A DNA stretch of 64,000 nucleotides from assembly GCF_022427145.1 (NCBI RefSeq), contig NZ_JAKSXN010000024.1, positions 1 to 64,000 of the forward strand, read 5' to 3'. The notes below the pieces were generated by a model. The model was not told the origin of the DNA. It did no database searches and saw only the letters and a program-made list of their open reading frames with translations. Origin of the DNA: Paenibacillus timonensis (GTDB lineage Bacteria; Bacillota; Bacilli; Paenibacillales; Paenibacillaceae). Shown in pieces: positions 36,501-45,125 of this stretch (positions are counted from its first letter, which is position 1; every line of letters begins with the position of its first letter). The translations under genes and the position numbers were made by a program.

Positions 36501-37751
36501 ATGAAAGAAGGCACAGAGAAACCAAGACGCGGAGCCCCCGATTTTCAATTGCTCATCTTGACCTTACTGATGGTCGGTTTCGGAATCGTCATGGTATTCA
36601 GCTCCAGCTCCAGCATCACGCTGGTCAACGAAAATTTCGGATATGACCCGATGTATTTTACCAAACGGCAAATGATATTCGGCCTGATCGGGCTTGTCGG
36701 TATGTTCGTGACGATGAATATCCCTTACGAGAAATATAAGAAGCTGTTTATACCCATTTTTATTCTGGCCATCATCATGCTGTTGCTCGTCCCTTTCATC
36801 GGTGGGCGCATCAATGGCGCGACCAGCTGGTTTACGATCGGCACGCTGGGGATTCAACCAACGGAGCTGGCCAAAATCACGACGATCTTGTACTTATCGG
36901 CCCTCATTTCCAAGAAAGGCGAGCGATTTCGGGATTTAAGAACCGGGTATATCCCGGTTATGGTGATCGTCGGTTTCGTTGCCGGCTTGATCATGCTCCA
37001 GCCAGACCTTGGTTCCTGTCTGATTCTCGTCGCTACGGCTGGGCTCATTATTTTCGCCGGGGGCGCTAATTTGAAGCATATTCTCGGTTCGATCGCGCTG
37101 CTCGTGCTTGGCGCAAGCATCGTGCTTGGTGTCGGAGCGTTGTGGGACAAAATCAACCCTCCCGACCCGACCGTTGCTGCGGGTGGTGATTATCGGATGG
37201 GCCGGATCGAGGCCTTCCTGGATCCTTGGCATGATACGCAAGGAACCGGCTATAACCTGATTCAATCGCTCACCGCAATCGGTCATGGCGGACTCACCGG
37301 CACCGGATTCGGACAAGGGATTCAGAAACTGCACTATTTGCCGAATGCGTATAATGACTTCATCTTCTCCGTCATCGGCGAAGAGTTTGGCTTTATCGGG
37401 ACTTTGATCTTCTTGCTATTTTATATTTACTTCATTTGGCGCGGGCTGCTGGTATCGCTTCGCTGTCAAAGCACGTTTGGCACGCTCGCCGGGGTCGGAA
37501 TCATGGGATTAATCGCGATTCAGGCCTTCGTTAACATCGGCGGCGTCACCAACACCATTCCGGTGACCGGCGTCACGTTGCCCTTCATCAGTTACGGCGG
37601 CTCTTCGCTGCTCGTCACGATGGTGTCAATGGGGATCGTGCTTAGTATATCGCGCGAATCGTCTCTGCCGGTGAAGCAGGAACGCACCAAGTCGGTGGTG
37701 ATTCGTGAATCAACGCCGTTTGAAATGCGAAGCCAGACACGGCGCGGATAA
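36501..37751 (+). CDS. ftsW: SEDS peptidoglycan glycosyltransferase FtsW
   Basis: This 416-residue membrane protein has about ten transmembrane segments and the SEDS hallmark features: LLMVGFGIVMVFSSSS at the N-terminus, GIQPTELAKI, LQPDLGS, YHxxQSLTAIGHGGLTG-like YNLIQSLTAIGHGG, GEEFGF and VTLPFISYGGSSL. SEDS proteins polymerise lipid II together with a class B PBP. It resembles FtsW/SpoVE more than RodA. Which of the division or sporulation roles applies cannot be told. The ribosome-binding site is weak, so translation may depend on yugN. A strong terminator follows. Confidence 0.92.
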   Translation: MKEGTEKPRRGAPDFQLLILTLLMVGFGIVMVFSSSSSITLVNENFGYDPMYFTKRQMIFGLIGLVGMFVTMNIPYEKYKKLFIPIFILAIIMLLLVPFIGGRINGATSWFTIGTLGIQPTELAKITTILYLSALISKKGERFRDLRTGYIPVMVIVGFVAGLIMLQPDLGSCLILVATAGLIIFAGGANLKHILGSIALLVLGASIVLGVGALWDKINPPDPTVAAGGDYRMGRIEAFLDPWHDTQGTGYNLIQSLTAIGHGGLTGTGFGQGIQKLHYLPNAYNDFIFSVIGEEFGFIGTLIFLLFYIYFIWRGLLVSLRCQSTFGTLAGVGIMGLIAIQAFVNIGGVTNTIPVTGVTLPFISYGGSSLLVTMVSMGIVLSISRESSLPVKQERTKSVVIRESTPFEMRSQTRRG

Positions 37752-37762
37752 TAGTCCTAATC

Positions 37763-37805
37763 GCAAAGAAGACTACGGAAGCCATCGCTCCGTAGTCTTC
37801 TTTGT
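37763..37805. terminator. Terminator between ftsW and the Gls24 gene
   Basis: AAAGAAGACTACGGA-AGCCATCGC-TCCGTAGTCTTCTTT is a perfect stem 12 bases after ftsW, usable from either side. Confidence 0.93.
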
Positions 37806-37887
37806 GTTTGTTGCTTATGCCAGCAATCCGGTCATTCGAGGCCGAAAGCGAAACTCTATATGCTGCAGAAGGTCAAGGTAGGATCGA

Positions 37888-38250
37888 TCAGATCTCATCG
37901 TCCTTAAACGCGACGCCCTCGACTTTCACGTTCACTTCTACAATTTTAAGCCCCGTCATGCTCTCTACCGCTTCTCGAACATTTTGCTGAAGCATCCGGC
38001 AAACCTCGTGGATCGGCGTCTCGTACAACACGATAATCCGCAAGTCGATGGCCGCCTCCAATTGACCGACTTCGACCGTCACGCCCTTTTGCACATTTTT
38101 GCCGCTTAACCGTTTCGCCCAGCCTTCGGACAGCCCTCCGGACATCGCGGCAATCCCCGGTGTCTCCAGAGCGGCCATTCCGGCGATTTTCGCAACGACA
38201 TCGTCTGAAATCCGAATCAGCCCATTATCCAACTGCAGTTGTTCGGTCAT
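37888..38250 (-). CDS. Asp23/Gls24 family protein
   Basis: This 120-residue Asp23/Gls24 (DUF322) protein is a paralogue of YloU. It shows ISDDVVAKIAGMAALETPGI, then LRIIVLYETPIHEVCRMLQ and LKIVEVNVKVEGVAF. The ATG at 38250 lies seven bases after GGAGG. The ATG two codons earlier abuts that site. It may correspond to YqhY, which affects acetyl-CoA carboxylase in Bacillus, but that neighbourhood is absent here. Confidence 0.88.
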   Translation of the reverse strand: MTEQLQLDNGLIRISDDVVAKIAGMAALETPGIAAMSGGLSEGWAKRLSGKNVQKGVTVEVGQLEAAIDLRIIVLYETPIHEVCRMLQQNVREAVESMTGLKIVEVNVKVEGVAFKDDEI

Positions 38251-38387
38251 GGTCATTCCTCCTTCAACCTCATTAGTTTCATTGTAAATCGGAAGTCGAT
38301 TTAAAGCAAATGTAGACCTTCAGCTTATTTTTGAGTAAAATTGTTACATTCGGCTTTTGCCAAAAAATGACTAACACGAGGTGTTCC

Positions 38388-39458
38388 ATGAAAAAGTATA
38401 TTTCACCTGCATTGCTGCTGATTTTCTTTGCACTTAGTGCCATCGGGCATTACGCGCATTGGTCAGCAACTTTGGAATTTATCATCTCCGCGATCGCCGT
38501 GGTTCTGGTGGCCGGCTTTCTCGGCCGGGCGACGGAAAGCGTAGCGCATTACGCAGGGCAACGGCTGGGTGGCTTCCTCAATGCGACCTTCGGTAATGCC
38601 GCCGAATTAATTATCGCCATCATGCTCGTCCGGGAAGGACTATTCGATATGGTGAAGGCCAGCATTACCGGCTCCATCATCGGAAACCTGCTGCTCGTCC
38701 TCGGACTCAGCTTGTTTGCCGGGGGTCTGAAGCACAAGGTGCAAAAATATAACGTCGCCCTGGCTGGCATGAACGGCTCGCTCATGATCGTGGCGATCAT
38801 CGCCTTGTTCGTCCCGGCGATATTTCTGCAAACCCATGTTCTCCATGAGGCTGACCGTTCTACGCTCAGCCTGGTCGTCGCCGGGATCCTGATCGTCGCT
38901 TACTTGCTGTGGCTGATCTTCTCCATGGTCACGCATAAGAATTACCTTGCCGACATCAGTGAGAAAGACGCAGAGGAGTTGCCGCACGAGCATGCTCCGG
39001 CCTGGTCAAAAGGTCAATCCATCCTCTACCTGGTGATCGCCACCGTTATGGTTGCTTTCGTCAGCGAATGGCTTGTACATACGCTTGACACGTTTACCGC
39101 TGAATTCGGGCTGAGCGAACTCTTCGTCGGGGCCTTTGTCGTAGCTATCGTCGGCAATGCCGCCGAACACAGCGCAGCCATCATGCTGGCCTTGAAGAAC
39201 AAAATCGGAGCAGCCGTAGAGATCGCCGTTGGCTCCAGCTTGCAGATCGCTTTGTTCGTCGCTCCGGTGCTGATCTTCGTCAGCCATCTATTCGGCAAAC
39301 CAATGGACATCGTCTTTACCGTGATCGAGTTGGCCGCGATCGGCGTCTCGGTGTTCATCGCCAAGTCGATCACCCAAGACGGTCAAACAAACTGGTATGA
39401 GGGTTTACTGCTTCTGGCGGTTTATGCCATACTCGGCGTTTCGTTCTACCTCGTATAA
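38388..39458 (+). CDS. Calcium/proton exchanger (CaCA family, ChaA/CAX type)
   Basis: This 356-residue inner-membrane antiporter has eleven or so membrane helices and two inverted repeats. The duplicated alpha motifs are FGNAAELIIAIMLVREG and VGNAAEHSAAIMLALKNK, whose acidic residues bind Ca2+. An acidic loop (SEKDAEELPHEH) lies between the halves. The ATG at 38388 has GAGGTG upstream, and an earlier TTG at 38331 is unlikely. It is monocistronic. Together with yloB it gives the cell two Ca2+ export routes. Confidence 0.92.
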   Translation: MKKYISPALLLIFFALSAIGHYAHWSATLEFIISAIAVVLVAGFLGRATESVAHYAGQRLGGFLNATFGNAAELIIAIMLVREGLFDMVKASITGSIIGNLLLVLGLSLFAGGLKHKVQKYNVALAGMNGSLMIVAIIALFVPAIFLQTHVLHEADRSTLSLVVAGILIVAYLLWLIFSMVTHKNYLADISEKDAEELPHEHAPAWSKGQSILYLVIATVMVAFVSEWLVHTLDTFTAEFGLSELFVGAFVVAIVGNAAEHSAAIMLALKNKIGAAVEIAVGSSLQIALFVAPVLIFVSHLFGKPMDIVFTVIELAAIGVSVFIAKSITQDGQTNWYEGLLLLAVYAILGVSFYLV

Positions 39459-39473
39459 CCCCTTCGATAACAA

Positions 39474-39521
39474 AACAAGCGTATGCTTTCGGAAACTTCC
39501 GAAAACATACGCTTGTATTAT
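39474..39521. terminator. Bidirectional terminator between cax and ylaN
   Basis: ACAAGCGTATGCTTTCGGAA pairs with the near-complementary TTCCGAAAACATACGCTTGT. It lies between two convergent genes. Confidence 0.9.
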
Positions 39522-39540
39522 TTAGCGGCAACAGTAACGA

Positions 39541-39831
39541 TTACTGTTGTTTATTGTTCATGGCTTCATACAGCGAAGCCAAATTCCGTTCCAATCTGCT
39601 GAGGATTTGCTTGCCGATCGTTTCTTGAATAAGTCCGACGCGAATCGCGTAGTCTACTTGCCTGGAGAATCCATACATCTGGGTATCCAGCACTTCCTCA
39701 TAGAGAGGGCAGTAACGCGTGGCCAAGTTCTCCATCTGTACTTCGATCAACTTCTCGATTTTATCTGCATCTTCTTTCAGAAGATTAAGTGCTTTCAGGT
39801 TTAGTTGCTCCTGCAACTCAGATGAAGTCAT
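39541..39831 (-). CDS. ylaN: YlaN family protein (iron/Fur-related)
   Basis: This 96-residue protein matches YlaN (DUF1507), with [43 protein letters not shown] and a final helix. In Bacillus and Staphylococcus YlaN has been linked to iron homeostasis through binding of Fur. AGGGGGGAAG precedes the ATG and a predicted promoter lies 50 bases upstream. Single gene. Confidence 0.93.
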   Translation of the reverse strand: MTSSELQEQLNLKALNLLKEDADKIEKLIEVQMENLATRYCPLYEEVLDTQMYGFSRQVDYAIRVGLIQETIGKQILSRLERNLASLYEAMNNKQQ

Positions 39832-39880
39832 GCTTCTTCCCCCCTATGTCCAAAATCGCTACCAATCTGCTCTAATCTTA

Positions 39881-39909
39881 ATATTAGACGAAATCGAAGG
39901 CCAATACAA
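39881..39909 (-). promoter_or_regulatory. Predicted promoter of ylaN
   Basis: On the minus strand TTGTAT (39909-39904), 17 bases and TAATAT (39886-39881). Confidence 0.55.
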
Positions 39910-39971
39910 GAACCTCCTCAAATTAACCTTTCCTTGCGGAAACCGTTGAACACCGCTGTTTGGAGGTCATT

Positions 39972-40008
39972 AAAAAACGCCCCCGCCTTAAGCGGGAGCG
40001 TTTCTTTC
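39972..40008 (-). terminator. Terminator after the HPr-like gene
   Basis: On the minus strand ACGCTCCCGC-TTAA-GGCGGGGGCGT is followed by TTTTT, just after the stop codon. Confidence 0.9.
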
Positions 40009-40014
40009 GTTTCG

Positions 40015-40260
40015 TTATTCAGCGACGACTTTGACATCCAAACCGTGTTTGGCGAACACTTCGGTTACGGCTTTCTTCGCTTCTTCCGCATCCGGTCCGT
40101 GAACGTGAAGCTCATAGCTCTTCGTGTTTACGAGTGTGGTGAAGAGGCCGAGGATACTTTTTACGTCGATGTACTTGTTGTCCGCTTGGAGCACAATGGA
40201 AGAAGTGAATTTGCCAGCAGTTTGGGCAATTTCGACAACCGCTTCATTGTTCGTGGCCAT
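40015..40260 (-). CDS. HPr-like protein lacking the catalytic histidine
   Basis: This 81-residue protein has the HPr fold but lacks the usual first strand and active-site loop. From residue 6 it aligns with HPr from about residue 17. Its segment SSIVLQADNKYIDVKSILGL corresponds to HPr ADVNLEYNGKTVNLKSIMGV, including the Ser46-type regulatory serine (Ser35 here). The catalytic His15 position is Asn4. It therefore cannot carry phosphate in the PTS but could be phosphorylated by HPr kinase, like Crh. The ATG has GGAGG seven bases upstream and upstream codons offer no other start, so the short N-terminus is real. The gene has its own promoter and terminator. Confidence 0.87.
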   Translation of the reverse strand: MATNNEAVVEIAQTAGKFTSSIVLQADNKYIDVKSILGLFTTLVNTKSYELHVHGPDAEEAKKAVTEVFAKHGLDVKVVAE

Positions 40261-40301
40261 AGGGATCCCTCCGTCTTTAACTTTGGAAATTACATACTAT
40301 A

Positions 40302-40330
40302 ATCATACATTGAATCCGCTTTCCTAGCAA
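40302..40330 (-). promoter_or_regulatory. Predicted promoter of the HPr-like gene
   Basis: On the minus strand TTGCTA (40330-40325), 17 bases and TATGAT (40307-40302) lie 42 bases before the ATG. Confidence 0.55.
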
Positions 40331-40342
40331 GGAAATTTCTTC

Positions 40343-41458
40343 TTATTTCAAGTTTTCCGGGTTCAGTCCCGCCAGCTCGGGGATCACGAAAATGCCGTCT
40401 TTGCGGATCAGCACGTCGTCAAAATAAATTTCTCCGCCGCCGTAATCCGGACGCTGGATGAGCACAAGATCCCAGTGGATCGAGGAACGGTTGCCGTTAT
40501 CGGCCTCCTCGTAGGCTTGCCCTGGCGTAAAATGCAGGCTGCCGGCGATTTTCTCGTCGAACAAAATGTCCTTCATCGGATGCAGGATGTACGGGTTGAA
40601 GCCGATCGCAAACTCCCCGATGTATCTGGCCCCTTCGTCCGAATCCAGGATTTCGTTCATGCGTTTCGTTTCATTGCTTGTGGCTTCGACGATTTTGCCG
40701 TTTTCGAAACGGAATTTGATGTTTTCGAACGTGATCCCGTTATACAGCGTAGCCGCATTGTAGCTGATCGTGCCGTTCACGGAATCGCGAACCGGAGCGG
40801 TATAGACTTCGCCGTCCGGGATATTTTTCTGGCCGGAGCATTTGATGGCCGGAATGTCTTTGATCGAGAAGCTCAGGTCGGTGCCTGGAGCAACGATCCG
40901 GACTTTGTCCGTTTTGTTCATCAGGTCGGCCAAAGCGTCCTGCGCCCGGTCCATTTTTGCGTAATCCAGGTTGCACACGTCGAAGTAGAAATCCTCGAAA
41001 GCTTCCGTGCTCGTATTGGCCAACTGGGCCATGCTGGCGTTCGGATAACGGAGCACGACCCATTTCGTGCGTTTCACCCGCTGTTCGCTATGTACGGGAT
41101 GGGAATAAAGCGAATTGTACAGCTTCATCTTATCCTCGGGCACGTCGGACATATCATTGACGTTGGAACCCGCACGAATACCGATGTAGCAGTCCATCAT
41201 TTGCATCCGTTTCAAATCGTATTCCGCCCAGGTCTTCATGCCGTCCTCGGTGGCGTACTTCAATTGCGAACGCTGCACGGTGCGGTCGGTAATCTCGACA
41301 AAAGCGTTGCCGCCCTTCTTCCCTACCTCTTCCACCACCGCTTTCAGCAAATCGCGTTCGTCGCCGATCATTTCGACCAGGACGTTCTCTCCCGGCTGTA
41401 CGTTAACGGAATAACCGACGAGGTTCTCCGCCAGCTTCTGAATTCTAGGATCTCGCAT
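40343..41458 (-). CDS. M29 family aminopeptidase
   Basis: This 371-residue metallo-aminopeptidase is of the AmpS/thermophilic T type. The N-terminal domain begins RDPRIQKLAENLVGYSVNVQPGENVLVE. The catalytic domain has IPDGEVYTAPVRDSVNG with the metal-binding glutamate, and later ARYIGEFAIGFNP, and HWDLVLIQ. ATG 41458 and GTG 41467 both lie after GGAGGAGA. The ATG is chosen on the basis of family N-termini. Confidence 0.92.
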   Translation of the reverse strand: MRDPRIQKLAENLVGYSVNVQPGENVLVEMIGDERDLLKAVVEEVGKKGGNAFVEITDRTVQRSQLKYATEDGMKTWAEYDLKRMQMMDCYIGIRAGSNVNDMSDVPEDKMKLYNSLYSHPVHSEQRVKRTKWVVLRYPNASMAQLANTSTEAFEDFYFDVCNLDYAKMDRAQDALADLMNKTDKVRIVAPGTDLSFSIKDIPAIKCSGQKNIPDGEVYTAPVRDSVNGTISYNAATLYNGITFENIKFRFENGKIVEATSNETKRMNEILDSDEGARYIGEFAIGFNPYILHPMKDILFDEKIAGSLHFTPGQAYEEADNGNRSSIHWDLVLIQRPDYGGGEIYFDDVLIRKDGIFVIPELAGLNPENLK

Positions 41459-41605
41459 CTGGCTCACTCTCCTCCAAAATTCGTAACGGGACTTTCGTTG
41501 GGCATTCCCTGCCTTCCTAATGTCCCGCTTGTTTAACCATTGGTTAATTCTTCTGCTATTGTAGCACGATGGAGGCGGAAAGTCAGCCTAACCCAGGATG
41601 TCAAG

Positions 41606-42469
41606 CTACTTATAGCCTTCGAACCGATTATCAGTGCGCAGCACTTCCCGCTGAGGTACGCCTTTGGTTGACAGGTAATTCAGCGTCGTTTCGGAAGTCA
41701 GCCGGGCGGGAAGCCCCGATTTACGGTCGATCGTTAAGTGGTAGACCACCGTCGCGTTCATCTGCTCGAGCATCACCGCTAATTGATCGCTGCCTGCCGC
41801 CCAAATCTTGGATAACTCGCTTTGCAGTTGCTCCCGCCGCTCTGCCGGAACACGCTCCAGGCGCTCATTCCCGCCTTCGCGCGTCAGTTCCATTTCGGAC
41901 AGCAGGCGATCCTTTAGCCTCATGCTGGCTTCGGCCGGATCCATCTCGATTCGGAGCACCTTCGTTCCCCGCGCCGCACCGCTTTCGGAGGTGATCGTTT
42001 TCTTCGCCGCCGAGCGGATTTCCTCCAATTGATCCAGCGGGTTCAGCCGGACAACCCCTTGTTGCAGCGCATCGTGGTCTTCGGACTGCACCAGCCAGTT
42101 CCCGTTCTCGTAACGCAGCTTGGCTTCCCATCCGCTTGGTTGCGATAACCCCGCCGTCTGTAACCGGCCGCTGGGGTTTCCGCTGCTTGGCGCCGGTTCG
42201 GCCCGGATGCTCAATTCCCGGTGTTCCTGAAGCCGGCCCGTATAGCGGAGGCTCTCTTCCAGACCGCGCTCGTTCCCGCGCTGCAAGGCGGCCAGGCCAC
42301 GGAACGTCAAAGCGTCGCAGCCTGCGAGCCCCGACCAGGTAAACTCGAACCACTGCTCCGGCGTTTTCGCTTCGTTCATCCCGCAGGACACTAGCGTTAG
42401 CGTTAATAGCAACCCGTTTATCATGACTGCTACCCGGTATCTCGGGCCTCTCTGTGCCATTCCCCTCAT
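41606..42469 (-). CDS. Putative lipoprotein of unknown function
   Basis: This 287-residue protein has a signal sequence ending in the lipobox LVSCG (Cys29 from the start used), so it should be anchored to the outer face of the membrane. The rest is soluble, with a helical region rich in Glu and Arg (about 150-230) and a C-terminal strand segment VVYHLTIDRKSGLPARLTSETTLNYL. The latter resembles the LppX/LolA-type fold of secreted lipoproteins such as those in Bacillus, but this is weak. The start is unsure among TTG 42475, ATG 42469 and ATG 42460. Confidence 0.75.
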   Translation of the reverse strand: MRGMAQRGPRYRVAVMINGLLLTLTLVSCGMNEAKTPEQWFEFTWSGLAGCDALTFRGLAALQRGNERGLEESLRYTGRLQEHRELSIRAEPAPSSGNPSGRLQTAGLSQPSGWEAKLRYENGNWLVQSEDHDALQQGVVRLNPLDQLEEIRSAAKKTITSESGAARGTKVLRIEMDPAEASMRLKDRLLSEMELTREGGNERLERVPAERREQLQSELSKIWAAGSDQLAVMLEQMNATVVYHLTIDRKSGLPARLTSETTLNYLSTKGVPQREVLRTDNRFEGYK

Positions 42470-42588
42470 GCGCAAGCCCCCGCCTTCTAAATGCGCCGGA
42501 TCATCTCCGGATGATCCCCCCGCATGTTTCTAGCAGTAGCCTGCCACGGAGGTCGCCGCTCTATGCGCCGACGCGGCCATCGCGCAAA

Positions 42589-42632
42589 AGAACGCCCCCG
42601 CCGTCCAAAGCACGGCTGGGAGCGTTCTAGAC
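42589..42632 (-). terminator. Terminator after the diguanylate cyclase gene
   Basis: On the minus strand AGAACGCTCCC pairs with GGGGGCGTTCT around an inner CCGT/ACGG stem and is followed by TTTTG, 19 bases after the stop codon. Confidence 0.75.
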
Positions 42633-42650
42633 CGGTCGGGCCAACGCGAA

Positions 42651-44645
42651 TTACGGGGCAGGGGCATCGTCCCTGGACCCGATTTGCGTTTGGTTCCGCC
42701 CGTTGTTCTTGGCTTTATATAAGGCCATGTCCGCCTGATAGAAGAGCGACTCCACGCTCAACTTATCATCGCCCCGGATCCATTCGGCAATGCCGCACGA
42801 CACGGTGACCGGCGGATCGGTATCCATCGCAACGCGCAGCCGGATCGTTTCCGCGATTTGGTAGCTGTTATCGGCACTCGCGCCAGGCAAGTATACGGCC
42901 AATTCTTCGCCTCCCCAACGGGCGGCGATGTCGGTTTTGCGGATCGAGCTTTTGACGATTGCGCAGACCTGCTTCAGGATTTTATCCCCGGTTTGGTGAC
43001 CGTACGTATCGTTGACCTGCTTGAACTGGTCGATATCGACGATAATTAAGGAGCCGTTCGTGTCTTTCTTCTGGAACTCCTGGATCGCATCGTCGACATA
43101 GTGGCGCGCGTAGAGTCCGGTCAGCATATCGCGGTTCGCCATACGGCGAACCTCCGCATGCAGCGACGCGTTCGCGATCGCCAGGCCGATATGCGAGGAA
43201 AGGACCTGCAGCAGCTTATAATTGTCATACGAGAAGAAACGGGTATCGCGGTGGGCCAGCATGATCACCCCGTTGACTTCCCCCCGTACGATCAAAGGGG
43301 CGGTAATCAGCGAACGCGAACCCGTCTCCTCCATAAATCTCGAGGATACTTTCCCATAAGCCTGAAAGTCCGATAGAATGATCGGCTCCTGCGTAGAGTA
43401 CACCAACCCGCTAAACCCATAGTTTTTCGGAAAAAGTTCCTTCGACAGCCCCGGTACGTTGCTGGACATGATCTCAAACGTTTCCCGTTCTTTGCTCAGC
43501 TGGGAGATGCAGCAATATTCCGCCTTGAAAATCGACAGCAGCTCTTCGGTAGCAAATTGGAACACTTCCTTGAGCCTCAGGCTTTGATTCAGCCGTTTGG
43601 TCAACTCATTGATCAGCCGCAGCTCGTTAATCAGCAAGTTGGACTGTTCGTAAAGCTTGGCGTTCTCGAACGCCGTGCCGGCCGTATCGGCCAGCATGCC
43701 GATCAGCTGCAAATCCACGTCATCGATCTCTTCCCGCCGAATTTGCAAGTGGAAAACGCCATATACCCCTTGCTTGCCGTTGAGGGGCACGGCGATTTCC
43801 AGCTGTCTTTCGCCGCTTTCTTCGGAAATCACGGCATCCCTGACCTGCATCCGCCCCTCCATGAAGGCCCTCACGAGCAACTCATCGCCCTGCCCGTGCA
43901 GCTGCAGCGACTTGACCCTCGGATCACGGCTTAAATTCTCCTGGGACATCAACAGCTCCAGCTTCGCTGCCGGATACATTCCGGAAACCCGTTCGAACAC
44001 TTCGGTCAGCACCGAATCCACATCGATCTTGTCATGGAGCTTCTGCACCACTTGAAACAGCTTGGAGCGGCGTTGTTCCTCACGTTTGGTCTGCTGCTGG
44101 ACGCGCAGCAGATCGGAGACGAACAAGCCTTCAAAGCATTGATAGAAGCATGTTCGAAGCAACTGAGCCGTCGTTTTGGCAAACAGGACCGCTGCCGCGG
44201 CGCCGCTCTCCCGCAAGAAGCAGCCAAGCGCCGCAAATACCTCGCCACGGCTGCGGGTAAGCAAAGGTACGGCCACGTAGACTCCGTCCGCCGTTTCGAT
44301 TGCGCACGCTTCATGCTCCCGAAGGCTTTGGGCGATTGCCGCTTCCATCGGCGGGGGCCAAGATGGGTCCAACGGCTTCCCCGACGCTGGCGAATCGGCC
44401 AGCAGCAAGTCTCCGCGGCTGTCGGCAAGGAAGAAGCCGGCCTCACCGAGTTCCGGCATATCGCTGACCAGCTTGCGCCATTCGGCATATCCTTGTTGTA
44501 AGATGGAATCGATGTAGGGGATATCGTGAACGGTAATATCAAGCTGCCGCAGCCAATCCGTATAATTGTCGCCATCATCAAGCCGCGGCAGGCTAGAAGC
44601 GTTATTCAGGTTCAGCATCGGCTGACCCAAGGATTGATCGGCCAT
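42651..44645 (-). CDS. Diguanylate cyclase with GAF domains
   Basis: This soluble 664-residue protein probably makes cyclic di-GMP. The N-terminal 180 residues resemble a GAF-like sensor without known motifs. Two more GAF-type regions follow (about 190-340, and 345-490 with RSLITAPLIVRGEVNGVIMLAH). The C-terminal GGDEF domain starts at RDMLTGLYARHYVD and has the active site RWGGEEL, so it should be active. An inhibitory RxxD site is not visible where expected. The ATG at 44645 has AAGGAGC seven bases upstream. No PDE or effector gene is nearby. Confidence 0.9.
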   Translation of the reverse strand: MADQSLGQPMLNLNNASSLPRLDDGDNYTDWLRQLDITVHDIPYIDSILQQGYAEWRKLVSDMPELGEAGFFLADSRGDLLLADSPASGKPLDPSWPPPMEAAIAQSLREHEACAIETADGVYVAVPLLTRSRGEVFAALGCFLRESGAAAAVLFAKTTAQLLRTCFYQCFEGLFVSDLLRVQQQTKREEQRRSKLFQVVQKLHDKIDVDSVLTEVFERVSGMYPAAKLELLMSQENLSRDPRVKSLQLHGQGDELLVRAFMEGRMQVRDAVISEESGERQLEIAVPLNGKQGVYGVFHLQIRREEIDDVDLQLIGMLADTAGTAFENAKLYEQSNLLINELRLINELTKRLNQSLRLKEVFQFATEELLSIFKAEYCCISQLSKERETFEIMSSNVPGLSKELFPKNYGFSGLVYSTQEPIILSDFQAYGKVSSRFMEETGSRSLITAPLIVRGEVNGVIMLAHRDTRFFSYDNYKLLQVLSSHIGLAIANASLHAEVRRMANRDMLTGLYARHYVDDAIQEFQKKDTNGSLIIVDIDQFKQVNDTYGHQTGDKILKQVCAIVKSSIRKTDIAARWGGEELAVYLPGASADNSYQIAETIRLRVAMDTDPPVTVSCGIAEWIRGDDKLSVESLFYQADMALYKAKNNGRNQTQIGSRDDAPAP

Positions 44646-44705
44646 AAAAAAAGCTCCTTTATATGCTGCGTTGGATTTTAGCTCTTCGATTTCGATTTGC
44701 GATAA

Positions 44706-44748
44706 ATACCAAACGGACAAGCTTCCTTCCCTGAAGTTCAAGCTTGTC
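44706..44748 (-). other. Inverted repeat in the leader of the diguanylate cyclase gene
   Basis: GGACAAGCTT and AAGCTTGTCC, 10-base perfect arms separated by 15 bases, lie 60-100 bases upstream of the start codon. The feature would form a hairpin in the leader or a protein-binding site. A second IR (CCTTAGG / CCTAAGG) lies at 44797-44826. Confidence 0.5.
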
Positions 44749-44893
44749 CATCTTCGCCGGATCCGATCTTGTCTGTTAACCCTATTTTACTATCTTCCTT
44801 AGGGTTTTGCATTATAATTCCTAAGGTTTGAGGCATTTTTTTAGGTCAAAAGCCCTATCGACAAAATATCGCCTTTCCCAACAAAATCACTTA

Positions 44894-44921
44894 TTGACTT
44901 TATCTCCTCAAATCATATAAT
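44894..44921 (+). promoter_or_regulatory. Predicted promoter of rpsD
   Basis: TTGACT (44894-44899), a 16-base spacer and TATAAT (44916-44921) lie about 205 bases before the rpsD ATG. Confidence 0.75.
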
Positions 44922-44929
44922 ATATATTG

Positions 44930-45125
44930 TTGATGAAGACTGGATAGAGTCTTGCTTAGGGCGTAACGCATGCGAGCACCCTCTCGGTTTTTGTTGCTGA
45001 CGGGACAGCGGCTGAACTTTCCTGTCAGGGAGCGTATATTTCATCTATCCTTCGCTCACCCAAACAAAACCCGCGCAAGTAGAACCCTATACGAAATTTA
45101 ACCAACAAAGGAGTCTACCTATACA
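44930..45125 (+). promoter_or_regulatory. Structured 5' leader of rpsD (probable S4 autoregulation site)
   Basis: The rpsD transcript would have about 195 untranslated bases. They contain a strong hairpin, CTGACGGGA / TCCTGTCAG (44997-45028), and another region that can pair (AGGG at 44958 with CCCT at 44979). In Bacillus subtilis S4 binds its own rpsD leader to repress translation. The leader length and stems fit, but the known secondary structure was not matched base by base. No coding frame occurs in the gap. Confidence 0.5.
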
